Positions 7,863 through 15,586 of a stretch of DNA of 64,000 nt are shown in pieces. Position numbers and translations under genes: made by a program. The notes under the pieces were generated by a model that made no database searches, was not told the DNA's origin, and saw only the letters and a list, made by a program, of their open reading frames with translations. How positions within the stretch are numbered: the first letter of the stretch is position 1; each line of letters opens with the position of its first letter. Source of the DNA: Ochrobactrum sp. Q0168 (GTDB taxonomy: Bacteria; Pseudomonadota; Alphaproteobacteria; Rhizobiales; Rhizobiaceae); the NCBI RefSeq assembly GCF_016427605.1, contig NZ_JAELXQ010000015.1:1-64000 (forward strand), written 5' to 3'.

Positions 7863-8144
7863 ATGCCGTTTTTTAACGAAGCGAGCCGAATATATATGCC
7901 TGTGGAAGTCAATTTCTTACGTAGCTGTTTCACTCATTCAGCCATCATCCTTGAAGAAAGTAACCACAATTATTCTGCTCAAGAACTTTCTGCTAGCATA
8001 ATTATGCTTTACGAACATGGGCTTCGGGACCAATCCTATCTTTGCGAACTTGCTGCAAGATTGGCCCATCAAAAGTATGCCATGCGACACAGCATGGATT
8101 CGTCGCACGCCAACTCGGACCAGCTAGAGGGAACAATTTCCTAA
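7863..8144 (+). CDS. Small conserved protein, MPFFNE paralog A
   Basis: A protein of 93 residues from ATG 7863, with TAAGGAGG upstream. It begins MPFFNEASRIY and continues VEVNFLRSCF, IIMLYEHGLRD and ELAARLAHQKY. It is clearly homologous to the gene at 8719 (same opening and the same IIMLYE-GLRD-ELAAKL-HQKY blocks). It is probably soluble and helical. Function unknown; the duplication in place suggests two differently regulated versions. Confidence 0.75.
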   Translation: MPFFNEASRIYMPVEVNFLRSCFTHSAIILEESNHNYSAQELSASIIMLYEHGLRDQSYLCELAARLAHQKYAMRHSMDSSHANSDQLEGTIS

Positions 8145-8286
8145 GCGCGCGGTTCGGAGCCGTCGGTGCCAGCGACCGTTTTGCAAGCTCGGATGCTGCG
8201 CCTACCCTGCACCGTCATGTAGGGTAACCCTTATTGGGGACGGGGACGGCGCGAGGTAACCCCGACTGACCAATACCCTGCGCAGC

Positions 8287-8325
8287 CCCGGCGACCTCGC
8301 AAAGGCGCCGGGTTTACTGTTTTTA
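8287..8325 (+). terminator. Rho-independent terminator
   Basis: Stem CCCGGCG / CGCCGGG (8287-8293 and 8307-8313) followed by TTTACTGTTTTT. It ends transcription of the MPFFNE paralog A gene. The stretch between 8145 and 8428 otherwise shows no gene. Confidence 0.65.
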
Positions 8326-8428
8326 AGCATTCATTATAAGAACCGCTTCATTGGCTCTGGGGGAATTTTGGCGTGTCTCGCCGACAGGATTGGGCCGTGG
8401 ATCGTTCAATTGTGTATGGGGAACGCAA

Positions 8429-8515
8429 ATGAGTTGGATTATCTTGGCCGAGGCCGTACTCACATCTATTTTAGCGCTGATTGCTCTTGCGATGATCTGG
8501 CAAGGGAAACGCTAG
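8429..8515 (+). CDS. Tiny single-TM peptide
   Basis: A 28-residue peptide beginning MSWIILAEAVLTS, almost wholly one membrane helix, ending in the basic WQGKR. A purine-rich GGGGAACGC precedes the ATG. It is similar in size and make-up to the 30-residue peptide at 17411-17503. It could be a membrane regulator or type I-like toxin; neither is shown. Confidence 0.4.
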   Translation: MSWIILAEAVLTSILALIALAMIWQGKR

Positions 8516-8718
8516 AACCTGCCTGAGACCGCTGTGGCTCGCATATCATTATCGGTTACGCCATCGCATTGCCGTGTCACCAGCACCCGGGAAATAGCCT
8601 TTTCTGCGCCAAGGGCATGCTTTTCAGAAACCTTCTGGGCTGTTCCGCATTAACCAATATCACTTGAATCAATGCCGCACGGCTTTTGCTTTGGTTGAGG
8701 ACTGAAGGGAGGCTAGCC

Positions 8719-9003
8719 ATGCCGTTTTTTAACGAGGGAAGCCGCATTTATACAATCGAGGAAGTGAACTTTATGCGACGGATTTATTCCGATGCTGTTG
8801 TCCTGCTCGATGAAAGCGAACGTGAATATGTGGGGATAGATCTCTCTGGAACAATTATCATGCTCTATGAGAGCGGGCTACGAGACCTCGGCTACATGTC
8901 AGAACTGGCCGCCAAATTGACGCACCAGAAATATCAATTCCGTCATCCAGACGATCATTTCCCCGCCGCAAACTCCAATATGGAACCAGCCAATTCGGAT
9001 TAA
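8719..9003 (+). CDS. Small conserved protein, MPFFNE paralog B
   Basis: A protein of 94 residues from ATG 8719 with GGGAGG upstream. MPFFNEGSRIYTIEEVNFMRR and the later IIMLYESGLRDLGYMSELAAKLTHQKY are shared with paralog A at 7863. No transmembrane helix or known motif. It is followed by the GANTC-rich palindrome and the ku genes. Confidence 0.75.
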   Translation: MPFFNEGSRIYTIEEVNFMRRIYSDAVVLLDESEREYVGIDLSGTIIMLYESGLRDLGYMSELAAKLTHQKYQFRHPDDHFPAANSNMEPANSD

Positions 9004-9018
9004 TGCGCGAACAAAAAT

Positions 9019-9088
9019 GATTCGCATACACCGGAACGAATCAAAGAGTGATTCGTTCGGACTCGGTTGAAAGTGATTCGGATGAATC
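9019..9088. promoter_or_regulatory. GANTC (CcrM) cluster with 10-bp palindrome before ku
   Basis: Five GANTC sites occur in 70 bases: 9019, 9038, 9050, 9075 and 9084. Two lie in the perfect arms GAACGAATCA (9034-9043) and TGATTCGTTC (9049-9058) separated by five bases. About 0.3 sites would be expected by chance. GANTC is the CcrM site in alphaproteobacteria, whose methylation state changes through the cell cycle. The cluster lies 28-97 bases before the first ku gene, where promoter or regulator sites are expected. Confidence 0.6.
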
Positions 9089-9115
9089 GCTTTGGTTGTG
9101 TCGGGAGTATGCGAG

Positions 9116-10006
9116 ATGGTTGCGCCAAGAGCGAATTGGAAGGGCTATATCAAGTTCGGAGAGGTGTCTTGTCCAGTAGCTTTGTACACCGCCGCGTCTA
9201 CTTCCGAGCGGATTTCATTTCACACAATCAACCGCAAAACCGGCAACCGGGTCAGAAGAGAATTCGTCGACAGTCAGACCGGCAAGCCCGTTGAACGTGA
9301 AGATCAGGTCAAGGGATACGAAGTGGATGATCACCGATACGTGGTTCTTGAGCCCGATGAGGTAGCCGCCGCGATCCCCGAAAGCAACAAGACCTTGCAG
9401 ATCGAAGCTTTTATCCCATGCGACCAGGTTGATACTGCTTATTTCGACAAGCCCTACTACCTCGCTCCCGACAAGATGGGCACGGAGGCGTTCGTCCTGC
9501 TTCGTGATGGCATGAGGAAGGCCAAGGTGGCCGCCATAGCGCGCACCGTTTTATTCCGCCGCATGCGAACGGTGCTTATCCGTGCCCACGGAAGGGGGTT
9601 GACCGCTTCCACGCTCAATTTCGATTACGAGGTGCGTTCTGCTCAAAAAGCTTTCGATAATGTGCCGGATATCAAGATTGAAGGCGAAACGCTGGAGCTA
9701 GCGGAACACATCATCGGCACCAAGGCCGGAGAATTTGACGCCAGCAAATTTGACGACCGATATGAGGAGGCTGTGGCCGAGCTGGTCAAGGCAAAGATCG
9801 AAGGTAGAACCCTTCCTAAGAAAAAGGCGCCCGTCGCGTCCAAGCCGAGCGATTTGCTGCAGGCTCTCCGCGAAAGTGCCGGTCTTGGCGCCGCGAAGAC
9901 GAAGCGTACGGCAGCTAATGCGGATCGCGCCCCAGCTCGGAGAAAGGCAGCGAAAGCTGTCACAAATTCCAGAAAGTCTGCTTCACCCACGAGACGGGCA
10001 AGTTAA
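9116..10006 (+). CDS. ku: Ku family DNA end-binding protein (first copy)
   Basis: A protein of 296 residues from ATG 9116 (MVAPRANWKGYIKFGEVSCPV). The Ku core is recognised by WKGYIKFG, the ISFHTINRKTGNRV strand and FDKPYYLAPDK. The last ~60 residues are a Lys/Arg/Ala tail, as in bacterial Ku proteins that thread DNA and recruit LigD. Ku binds double-strand ends for non-homologous end joining. A second ku gene starts 13 bases downstream. No ligD lies in the window, so the ligase partner must be elsewhere. Confidence 0.93.
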   Translation: MVAPRANWKGYIKFGEVSCPVALYTAASTSERISFHTINRKTGNRVRREFVDSQTGKPVEREDQVKGYEVDDHRYVVLEPDEVAAAIPESNKTLQIEAFIPCDQVDTAYFDKPYYLAPDKMGTEAFVLLRDGMRKAKVAAIARTVLFRRMRTVLIRAHGRGLTASTLNFDYEVRSAQKAFDNVPDIKIEGETLELAEHIIGTKAGEFDASKFDDRYEEAVAELVKAKIEGRTLPKKKAPVASKPSDLLQALRESAGLGAAKTKRTAANADRAPARRKAAKAVTNSRKSASPTRRAS

Positions 10007-10018
10007 GGAAAATTTGAG

Positions 10019-10831
10019 ATGGCCGTTCGTCCATACTGGAAGGGATACCTGAAGCTCTCGCTTGTCACCTGCCCTGTCGAAATGATGCCAGCGACTTCCG
10101 AAAGTGAGAAAGTACGTTTTCATACCTTAAACCGACAGACCCAAAACCGCGTTGTCAGTCACTATGTCGACGCGGTGACTGGCAAGGAAGTCAGGGAAGG
10201 CGATGAGGCAAAAGGTTACGAGCGAGGAGAAGGAGAATATGTTCTCCTCGAAGATGATGAACTGGAGAATGTTGCGCTCGACAGTACCAAGACGATCGAC
10301 ATTGAAATGTTCTCGCCTCGTGAAAGCATCGGGTGGATTTGGCTCGGCACCCCCTACTATCTGTCTCCTAGCGATCCCGTCGGCGAGGAAGCTTTCGCGG
10401 TTATTCGCGAGGCTATGAAAGCTGAGAAAAAGGTTGGCATATCCAGGTTGGTCCTGTCTCGGCGTGAACGGGCCGTTATGCTTGAGCCGCGCGGCAAAGG
10501 GATAGTTCTCTGGACACTCCGCTACGGTGACGAAGTGCGCGACGAAGATCTCTATTTTGAAAGGATTGGCGAGGAGAAGGCCGATCCGGACGCACTGCCG
10601 CTGATAGAAAAGTTCATCAAAAAGCAAACCCGGGACTGGAAGCCCGACCTGGTTCACGACCCCGTCCAGGAGCGCCTGCTTGACATCATCGCAGACAAAA
10701 AGAAATCGCTGAAGAAACCGGTAAAAGCCAAGTCCAAAAAGGCCGAAACGGAACCAGCCGCCGGCAATGTCATTAATATCATGGATGCACTGCGGAATTC
10801 TCTGAAGAAAGAAACCAGCAAGACGAAATAG
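10019..10831 (+). CDS. ku: Ku family DNA end-binding protein (second copy)
   Basis: A protein of 270 residues, same core as its neighbour: YWKGYLKLSLVTCPVEM, VRFHTLNRQTQNRVVSHYVD, GTPYYLSPSD. Its C-terminal tail is shorter (KKSLKKPVKAKSKK). Sequence identity with the first copy is only moderate, so this is an old duplication of the type seen in rhizobia, where paired Ku proteins may form heterodimers. It forms an operon with the first copy (13-base gap) and with the small gene after it. Confidence 0.93.
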   Translation: MAVRPYWKGYLKLSLVTCPVEMMPATSESEKVRFHTLNRQTQNRVVSHYVDAVTGKEVREGDEAKGYERGEGEYVLLEDDELENVALDSTKTIDIEMFSPRESIGWIWLGTPYYLSPSDPVGEEAFAVIREAMKAEKKVGISRLVLSRRERAVMLEPRGKGIVLWTLRYGDEVRDEDLYFERIGEEKADPDALPLIEKFIKKQTRDWKPDLVHDPVQERLLDIIADKKKSLKKPVKAKSKKAETEPAAGNVINIMDALRNSLKKETSKTK

Positions 10832-10848
10832 CTTTTGGAGGGAGACTA

Positions 10849-11031
10849 ATGGCCCAGAAGAAAAATCCATGGTCAGATCCCGATCTCGTACGGGAAAAGG
10901 ACGTAACCGACCCATCACCGGTCGAACCCAGCGACCATCAGGAAAAACCTACCCATGAGCAGACAAACTCGCCCGGCAATCCTAATATTAGATTGCCAAA
11001 AGAACCCTATCCGGATCGGGCGAAGGACTAG
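10849..11031 (+). CDS. Small hydrophilic protein downstream of ku pair
   Basis: A 60-residue protein rich in Pro, Asp and Lys, probably disordered (NPWSDPDLVREKD at the start, LPKEPYPDRAKD at the end). TTTTGGAGGGAG is a strong ribosome site. It lies 17 bases after the second ku gene and before a terminator, so it is probably cotranscribed. No family is recognised. Confidence 0.65.
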   Translation: MAQKKNPWSDPDLVREKDVTDPSPVEPSDHQEKPTHEQTNSPGNPNIRLPKEPYPDRAKD

Positions 11032-11095
11032 TAATTACTTTTTTGCCCAATTGGATAAATTTCTGTCGCCCTTGGGAGAGAGGGCTCAGTTGCCT

Positions 11096-11130
11096 AACCC
11101 CGCGCGGTTTTCGCTGCGGGGTTCTTTTTT
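11096..11130 (+). terminator. Rho-independent terminator of ku operon
   Basis: AACCCCGC pairs with GCGGGGTT and is followed by CTTTTTT. It marks the end of the bacterial ku operon. The first prophage gene ends 22 bases further on, so the left phage-host junction should be close to here. Confidence 0.85.
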
Positions 11131-11151
11131 AAATGGAATTTCGACACGGTA

Positions 11152-11352
11152 TCAGTTGGACATCCGCATGAAAACTGCGCCCCAGTAATCATATTCCTCC
11201 TTCGTGCCGTTTGCCCATGCATTGAAGGCAGTCCATGCAACACTGGTTTTAGCGTGCTCCCCAAATCTTTCGTAGGCGTAGTCGATCATTTGGTCGGCTG
11301 GCACGTCGGCGTATTCCTCAAGATCGATCTTTATCCCATCGTCAAAATTCAT
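11152..11352 (-). CDS. Small acidic phage protein
   Basis: A protein of 66 residues from ATG 11352, which has GAGGAGG nine bases upstream. Acidic (MNFDDGIKIDLEEYADVPADQ) and probably one small helical domain. It is the last prophage gene at the left end. No family is recognised. Confidence 0.65.
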   Translation of the reverse strand: MNFDDGIKIDLEEYADVPADQMIDYAYERFGEHAKTSVAWTAFNAWANGTKEEYDYWGAVFMRMSN

Positions 11353-11401
11353 TGTCGCGTCCTCCTCAAAACATGAGGATAGCCACAATTGACAGAAACG
11401 C

Positions 11402-11422
11402 AAAAACCGCCCCGAAGGGCGG
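11402..11422 (-). terminator. Rho-independent terminator
   Basis: On the minus strand CCGCCC-TTCG-GGGCGG is followed by TTTTTG. It lies just past the stop of the gene at 11432-11710. Confidence 0.75.
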
Positions 11423-11431
11423 CTGATTGTT

Positions 11432-11710
11432 TTATTGGCGTCTCTGCTCCAAAGCCTTCAGCCTCTCCGCGAAATATATAATCTTATTCAGATCGTACAT
11501 TCGGCTGGCCGCGTCTTTCTCACCGAACCTATAGCAAGCCTTGAAGATGTTGCCGAGCGCGAAGGACATGCCTTTGTGCTCGATCAGGTCGTTTAGCTCG
11601 GTCGCATGGGGAGGCAGCTCGTAATAGCTCGTGCTGCCGCCGTCGGAGGTGACTGATTTAAACTTGAGGTCGGCATAAATGGGCGCTGTTCTGTCGACGA
11701 CGAAACTCAT
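11432..11710 (-). CDS. DUF3310-like phage protein
   Basis: A protein of 92 residues. The segment LNDLIEHKGMSFALGNIFKACYRFGEKD followed by DLNKIIYFAERLKAL has the pattern of DUF3310 phage proteins (helix with LGNAIKY-R-G-K, then a helix with KA-WYLER). The biochemical role of that family is not established. Its start overlaps the stop of the next gene upstream (11707), indicating coupling. Confidence 0.6.
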   Translation of the reverse strand: MSFVVDRTAPIYADLKFKSVTSDGGSTSYYELPPHATELNDLIEHKGMSFALGNIFKACYRFGEKDAASRMYDLNKIIYFAERLKALEQRRQ

Positions 11711-12039
11711 ACCTCTTCCCTCACCTTCCGCTTCGGCTCTTCAAACTTCTCAGTTACTGGCCCGCCCGCAAGCAGACCGCGCAGCGCCGACAGCTTATCG
11801 CGAACAAGCGGGCGAAACCGACGCGCCGCGAACGGCGGATTGTCATAACCGAACTGCGGGCAGATGCCTCGATCAATGCCCTTAAGGCGAACGCCGATGT
11901 AGTTGCCCTGCGTGTAATGCTCGAAGGGGCCTATCCAGGCGATTTCATAAATTTCGCCTTCCTTGATCTCGATGAACTGCTCGAAGCCGACCTTGGCATC
12001 GATGCAGACAACCTGATCACCCATGTGGAAGTTGGTCAT
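11707..12039 (-). CDS. Hypothetical phage protein with SH3-like start
   Basis: A protein of 110 residues. The first ~75 are beta-rich (MGDQVVCIDA, EGEIYEIAWIGPF, NYIGVRLKGI), like a small barrel, followed by a basic tail. Four-base overlaps with both neighbours place it in one operon. Function unknown. Confidence 0.6.
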   Translation of the reverse strand: MTNFHMGDQVVCIDAKVGFEQFIEIKEGEIYEIAWIGPFEHYTQGNYIGVRLKGIDRGICPQFGYDNPPFAARRFRPLVRDKLSALRGLLAGGPVTEKFEEPKRKVREEV

Positions 12040-12443
12040 GGCGTCTCCCCGATCATTTCGAGAGCTTTTGTGTAGCGTACTCGATGTTCCTCATCGTCGC
12101 GATAGGTGCGCAGATTATCGCGCAGGTCTGCGATTTTGACCGGTCGCGCGATAGGGTTAGAGCAGGCCCTTTTGACAAACACGAAGTAGTCTTCGTCATC
12201 GCGACGAGTGATCGCATTCAGGGCCAGCACGATGTCGTCGTCAAAGCCAAATGAATAGATATCATTCAGCGACGTGTTCGTGTGCTCAATCATGTCGTGC
12301 ATAACAGCGAGGATCTGCGTTTCGCGCGTCTCCTGAGCCATCATGACGCGCAGCGGATGAAGAATGTAGGGATCGCCGTTGTCGCTCTTCTGGTCCATAT
12401 GCGCCGCTGCCGCTACCGCAATTGCTGTCTCAAGGTTACTCAT
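12036..12443 (-). CDS. HD-domain small alarmone hydrolase-like protein
   Basis: A protein of 135 residues, the size of a bare HD domain. It carries the RelA/SpoT-hydrolase (MESH1-like) signature: PYILHPLRVMM (first metal His), AVMHDMIEHT (HD pair; the usual motif is HDxxEDT, here His replaces Asp), and VKIADLRDNL (last metal Asp and neighbours). Such enzymes hydrolyse (p)ppGpp to GDP/GTP plus pyrophosphate. There is no synthetase domain. In a phage it could lower host alarmone levels during infection; that is inference. It is coupled to the next gene by an ATGA overlap. Confidence 0.75.
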   Translation of the reverse strand: MSNLETAIAVAAAAHMDQKSDNGDPYILHPLRVMMAQETRETQILAVMHDMIEHTNTSLNDIYSFGFDDDIVLALNAITRRDDEDYFVFVKRACSNPIARPVKIADLRDNLRTYRDDEEHRVRYTKALEMIGETP

Positions 12444-12464
12444 AGTTTTTCTCCTGCGGCGCTC

Positions 12465-12995
12465 TCAAGCTGCGGCCCTTGCTTCAATATTGCGGAACTC
12501 GACCAGCACACCAAACCGCTTGGCCCGCTGGATGCCCTCGATCATACCACCGCTAATGCCACGGTCACCGTAAACAACGCATTTCTCTGCCACGCGATAC
12601 CATGCGAGGCCAGCCTCAATGCCGAGCTCACGTTCATCAGGCCGCGAGTCGTCCAACACTTGCGTGTGCAGCAAGTGGCTCGTGATGGGTGCCTCTCCGC
12701 GCCGCAAACTGTCCAGAAGGCAGGCGCGGGCATATTCAGTGTTGCGTGCGATGTCGCCGCCGTACGGGCTTTCGATGATGACGAGGGGCTTGCGTGCTTG
12801 TTGCTGGGCAACGAGCACCGGCTGCGGCAGAGGAACGTCACCGATGCAAAGCTCCCCAGCCCTTATCGTCACTCTGGCTACCGGCTCGTTGTCGTTATTA
12901 GGTTTTGGCAGGCAACTTATAACCGCCCCACCTGCCCTCATCCGCCGCCCTTCAACAGCCGCTCGCGCAGCGCGGTCTTCTGCTTCTTCAAGCAT
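12465..12995 (-). CDS. DUF7768-like (nucleoside deoxyribosyltransferase-fold) protein
   Basis: A protein of 176 residues from ATG 12995, with an AACACGAGGAG leader five bases upstream. The C-terminal ~110 residues (KPLVIIESPYGGDIARNTEYARACLLDSL, SHLLHTQVLDDSRPDERELGIEAG, CVVYGDRGISGGMIEGIQRAK) match phage proteins related to the nucleoside 2-deoxyribosyltransferase fold. The N-terminal tail contains PNNDNEP, one of the recurrent NDN motifs in this prophage. A role in nucleotide metabolism is plausible but unproven. Confidence 0.65.
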   Translation of the reverse strand: MLEEAEDRAARAAVEGRRMRAGGAVISCLPKPNNDNEPVARVTIRAGELCIGDVPLPQPVLVAQQQARKPLVIIESPYGGDIARNTEYARACLLDSLRRGEAPITSHLLHTQVLDDSRPDERELGIEAGLAWYRVAEKCVVYGDRGISGGMIEGIQRAKRFGVLVEFRNIEARAAA

Positions 12996-13000
12996 GTTAT

Positions 13001-13042
13001 CTCCTCGTGTTTGTGGTGAAAGCGCCGCTTGGTGGGCGGCGC
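13001..13042 (-). repeat. Recurrent leader AACACGAGGAG with hairpin (copy 1)
   Basis: The minus strand reads AACACGAGGAG (13011-13001) five bases before the start codon at 12995. Just upstream is a perfect hairpin, GCGCCGC / GCGGCGC (13022-13042), with a seven-base loop CCACCAA in gene sense. The 11-mer recurs without mismatch at 14343, 43979, 52383, 56727, 58839, 61358 (minus), and 62553 and 63503 (plus). One-mismatch copies are at 43446, 51197, 55824 and 57369. Matching hairpins are at 44000-44016, 51220-51242 and 55846-55866. Confidence 0.75.
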
Positions 13043-13047
13043 GGTGG

Positions 13048-14337
13048 TCAGGCTGCAGCTCTTTCCGGATTATTATCATTCGCCGCAACCGGCATACGCG
13101 CTGCGCCCTGCACCATTTCAGGCCGGAGTGTCAGCCGTGAAACTTCGCCGTACAGCTTCGAGTACGTGATGACCTTCGCCGATCTGCCTGACAACCAGCC
13201 GCCGCCAGCAGCATATGCGTCTGGAGCCGCCAGCGTCTCATGGCGCTCGACATACATCAGTCCGGACTTACGCCCCTCGTCCGAATGCAAATGGCCGATG
13301 TGCGCATAGGCATATTTGCTCCGGCCGTACATTTCGCGAAACATGCCAGCGAGCGTCGCATCGACGTTATTAACGCCGCGCTTGTGGCCGTGATGTGCGA
13401 ATATCGCCGTATTGCCCCACTCGTAGGCGTAATAAAGGCTGGGCGAGTTGTCGACGGTGATGCGGGGCTCGTTCTCATACATCGCTGCCAGCATTTCCCG
13501 CAGCCATGCCGATGAGGCTGGATCATGATTCCCTTGCGCCATGATGATATGCACTTGCCGATGCTTTTGCAGTAGCATGTCGATGACACGACGAACTGTC
13601 CGGATGATGACGCGAATTATCTTCTGCAGTCGTGAATCCGAATCCAGCACGTGCTTGCTGGCGGGCGTGACCGTCTCCATGCTGTCGTAGTGAGCAAGGT
13701 CGCCAAGCTGCGCCAGAACAGCGGTATGTGCGTCGGGCGCAAGATCAATCGCGGCAGCGAACCAGTCCATAACAAGCTGCTCTGCAATCTCGATATCGTA
13801 ATCGGCGCCGGTTTCTTCACGCCATGCCAACATCCCAAAATGGGCGTCTGTTAAACAAAAGAAGTTCAACAGATCCGCATTAGAGCCTCGCGGAGCGCGC
13901 ATAATGCTGACACGAGGCAGGCTTTCCGAGAGAGCCGCAACCAGGGCATCCAGCACGACGCGCTGTTGCTGCACATCAGATCGCTCCATAATGTGCTGCG
14001 TGATTACCCTGCCTTCGGCATTGACGAGCGTCGTCTTTCCTTTGACGGCAAGGCCAGCCGTCGGTTCATAAACCGGGCCAGCCTCTTTCGTCTGGCGCAT
14101 ATATGTGCCGTTCGGCGTCTCGGTCAGGCTTTTGATCGCATAGCCTGGCAGCGTCTGCGACGGACCCAACAGCCCAATCTCTGCCGCCCGCTTGATGCTC
14201 TCATGGAATGCCGACTTCTTTATCCCAAGCGCAGCGGCAGCCTTAACCAGCGTGCCGTGCTCGCGGTAAGCCTCCGCGCGCCGCAGGAGTTCTTCGTGTG
14301 AAAGGCGCGCACCCGCGCCCTGTCTCTCATGGGACAT
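13048..14337 (-). CDS. Phage calcineurin-like metallophosphoesterase with N-terminal HTH
   Basis: A protein of 429 residues. Residues 1-60 look like a DNA-binding helical segment (LLRRAEAYREHGTLVKAAAALGIKKSAFHESIKRA). The metallophosphoesterase core follows: FFCLTDAHFGM (DxH), AQLGDLAHYDS (GDxx), MAQGNHDPAS (GNHD), AIFAHHGHKRG and HIGHLHSDEG (GHxH), all metal ligands. Related phage proteins are candidate DNA or nucleotide phosphoesterases. The protein ends VAANDNNPERAAA. A perfect AACACGAGGAG leader precedes the ATG by five bases. Confidence 0.85.
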   Translation of the reverse strand: MSHERQGAGARLSHEELLRRAEAYREHGTLVKAAAALGIKKSAFHESIKRAAEIGLLGPSQTLPGYAIKSLTETPNGTYMRQTKEAGPVYEPTAGLAVKGKTTLVNAEGRVITQHIMERSDVQQQRVVLDALVAALSESLPRVSIMRAPRGSNADLLNFFCLTDAHFGMLAWREETGADYDIEIAEQLVMDWFAAAIDLAPDAHTAVLAQLGDLAHYDSMETVTPASKHVLDSDSRLQKIIRVIIRTVRRVIDMLLQKHRQVHIIMAQGNHDPASSAWLREMLAAMYENEPRITVDNSPSLYYAYEWGNTAIFAHHGHKRGVNNVDATLAGMFREMYGRSKYAYAHIGHLHSDEGRKSGLMYVERHETLAAPDAYAAGGGWLSGRSAKVITYSKLYGEVSRLTLRPEMVQGAARMPVAANDNNPERAAA

Positions 14338-14390
14338 ACAGTCTCCTCGTGTTTGGTTGGTAGCGGTGGTGAGCGGCGCAATAGGAAGGA

Positions 14391-14421
14391 TGGAATGTCT
14401 CGATAAATGTGGTGTTAATGG
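14391..14421 (-). promoter_or_regulatory. 31-base repeat, copy 1, candidate leftward promoter
   Basis: This stretch matches 44026-44056 at 27 of 31 positions (shared blocks TGGAATG, ATAAA, GTGTTAATGG). Both copies lie about 40-80 bases before a leftward gene that carries the AACACGAGGAG leader. Conservation at two distant sites and equal placement suggest a phage promoter or regulator site; no standard -35/-10 pair is clear. Confidence 0.45.
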
Positions 14422-14453
14422 ATTGTTGGAAAAACGATTCTGAGCGGCGAACT

Positions 14454-15212
14454 ATGACGACTGAAGAGATAATTGCGACAGCATCGAAGTATATTCTTGG
14501 CCTGTTGACGCTCGGTGGCGGAGCAGCAGGTGTTGCTTTCTTCATCATGAAGTCTTGGGGAAAGGGCTGGCTTGATAATCATTTCAATAAGCGACTTGAG
14601 CTATTCAAGCACGAGCAAACGAAAGAAATTGAGCGTATCAAAGCAGAACTAAATACGACGTTTGATCGTGCGCAACGACTTCATCAATGGGAATTTGAGG
14701 CGCTGCCAGAAGTGTGGAGCGCCGCCAATGAAGCTTATGGCTATGTTGTCTCGCTATCCTCCCCATTTCGACAGTACGCAGATATTAGTCGAATGACGGA
14801 CAAACAACTCGACGAGTTTTTAACCGACAATGAATTTCGTCCTTCTGACGTTGAAATAATTAAATCATCGGAACGGCCACAAGATAAGTATAATAATTTA
14901 GTTGAGTTGCGAAGAATATACGAAACTGACAAACGATTTAGAAAATTCACCATCCTATTTAGATCAAAAAGAATATTCATTGATGATAAACTATGCACCA
15001 GCTTCGATACGATTGTTGAATTGATGAATGCCGGCATAGTAGAGGCTGAACTTAACTATCGGTATGAAACCGACAAATTCTCCAAGGACGCCTATGAGAA
15101 ACTGACGAACGACGGCAAAACCCTAATGCTGAATATTGAAGCCGACATCAAGAGACGGCTCCAATACCAATCAACTACCCCCTGCCCCGCGTCGTCGTCC
15201 TCGTCGCCATGA
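14454..15212 (+). CDS. Membrane-anchored coiled-coil protein (plus-strand moron)
   Basis: A protein of 252 residues from ATG 14454. One TM helix near 10-32 (YILGLLTLGGGAAGVAFFIM), a basic coiled coil to ~75 (FNKRLELFKHEQTKEIERIKAEL), then a helical domain of ~170 residues. It is AT-rich compared with the flanking late genes and on the opposite strand, which marks it as a moron. It has the same architecture as the island gene at 2027-2926, though similarity is weak by eye. Its 3' end overlaps the convergent gene at 15175. A host-interaction or superinfection role is possible. Confidence 0.75.
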   Translation: MTTEEIIATASKYILGLLTLGGGAAGVAFFIMKSWGKGWLDNHFNKRLELFKHEQTKEIERIKAELNTTFDRAQRLHQWEFEALPEVWSAANEAYGYVVSLSSPFRQYADISRMTDKQLDEFLTDNEFRPSDVEIIKSSERPQDKYNNLVELRRIYETDKRFRKFTILFRSKRIFIDDKLCTSFDTIVELMNAGIVEAELNYRYETDKFSKDAYEKLTNDGKTLMLNIEADIKRRLQYQSTTPCPASSSSSP

Positions 15213-15513
15213 TGTTATCAATCCGCTCGGTGAGCCCGTCGATGCGGTGTGCCACGCTTTCGATGGCCCGCATGATCTGGGACGTCTGTTCCTGCATACC
15301 TGCCTTGGTGGCGAACGTCTCTGCCGCGCGCAGCTTGTAATCGGAAAGCTCCTGCCGTGTCAGGCTAGCAAGAGCCGTTGCAGCGTCCGCTTTCGCAGCG
15401 TTGCGCGTTTCGGCTTTCGCGATCTGGCTTTCCACGTATTTCCAGAGCCCGAACAGAAAGCCCATCAGCATAACGATAAAGCCGACGACGGCCATGATTT
15501 CAGCGCCGGTCAT
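15175..15513 (-). CDS. Phage membrane protein with coiled coil, lysis region
   Basis: A protein of 112 residues from ATG 15513 (MTGAEIMAVVGFIVMLMGF). One N-terminal TM helix is followed by an Ala/Glu-rich coiled coil (VESQIAKAETRNAAKADAATAL...SQIMRAIESVAHRIDGLTERID). Its position next to the spanins suggests a lysis-related role, such as a pinholin or accessory protein; no family is recognised. Confidence 0.6.
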   Translation of the reverse strand: MTGAEIMAVVGFIVMLMGFLFGLWKYVESQIAKAETRNAAKADAATALASLTRQELSDYKLRAAETFATKAGMQEQTSQIMRAIESVAHRIDGLTERIDNIMATRTTTRGRG

Positions 15514-15586
15514 CCAATATTCCCCCTTGCTGCCACACCCAGCCACAGGCAGGCCAGCCACGCCTTTGCGTATGCATACCGGGCGC

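Noticed and set aside
10127..10918. Minus-strand frame of 263 codons opposite the second ku
   Set aside because: Antisense shadow of the conserved Ku protein.
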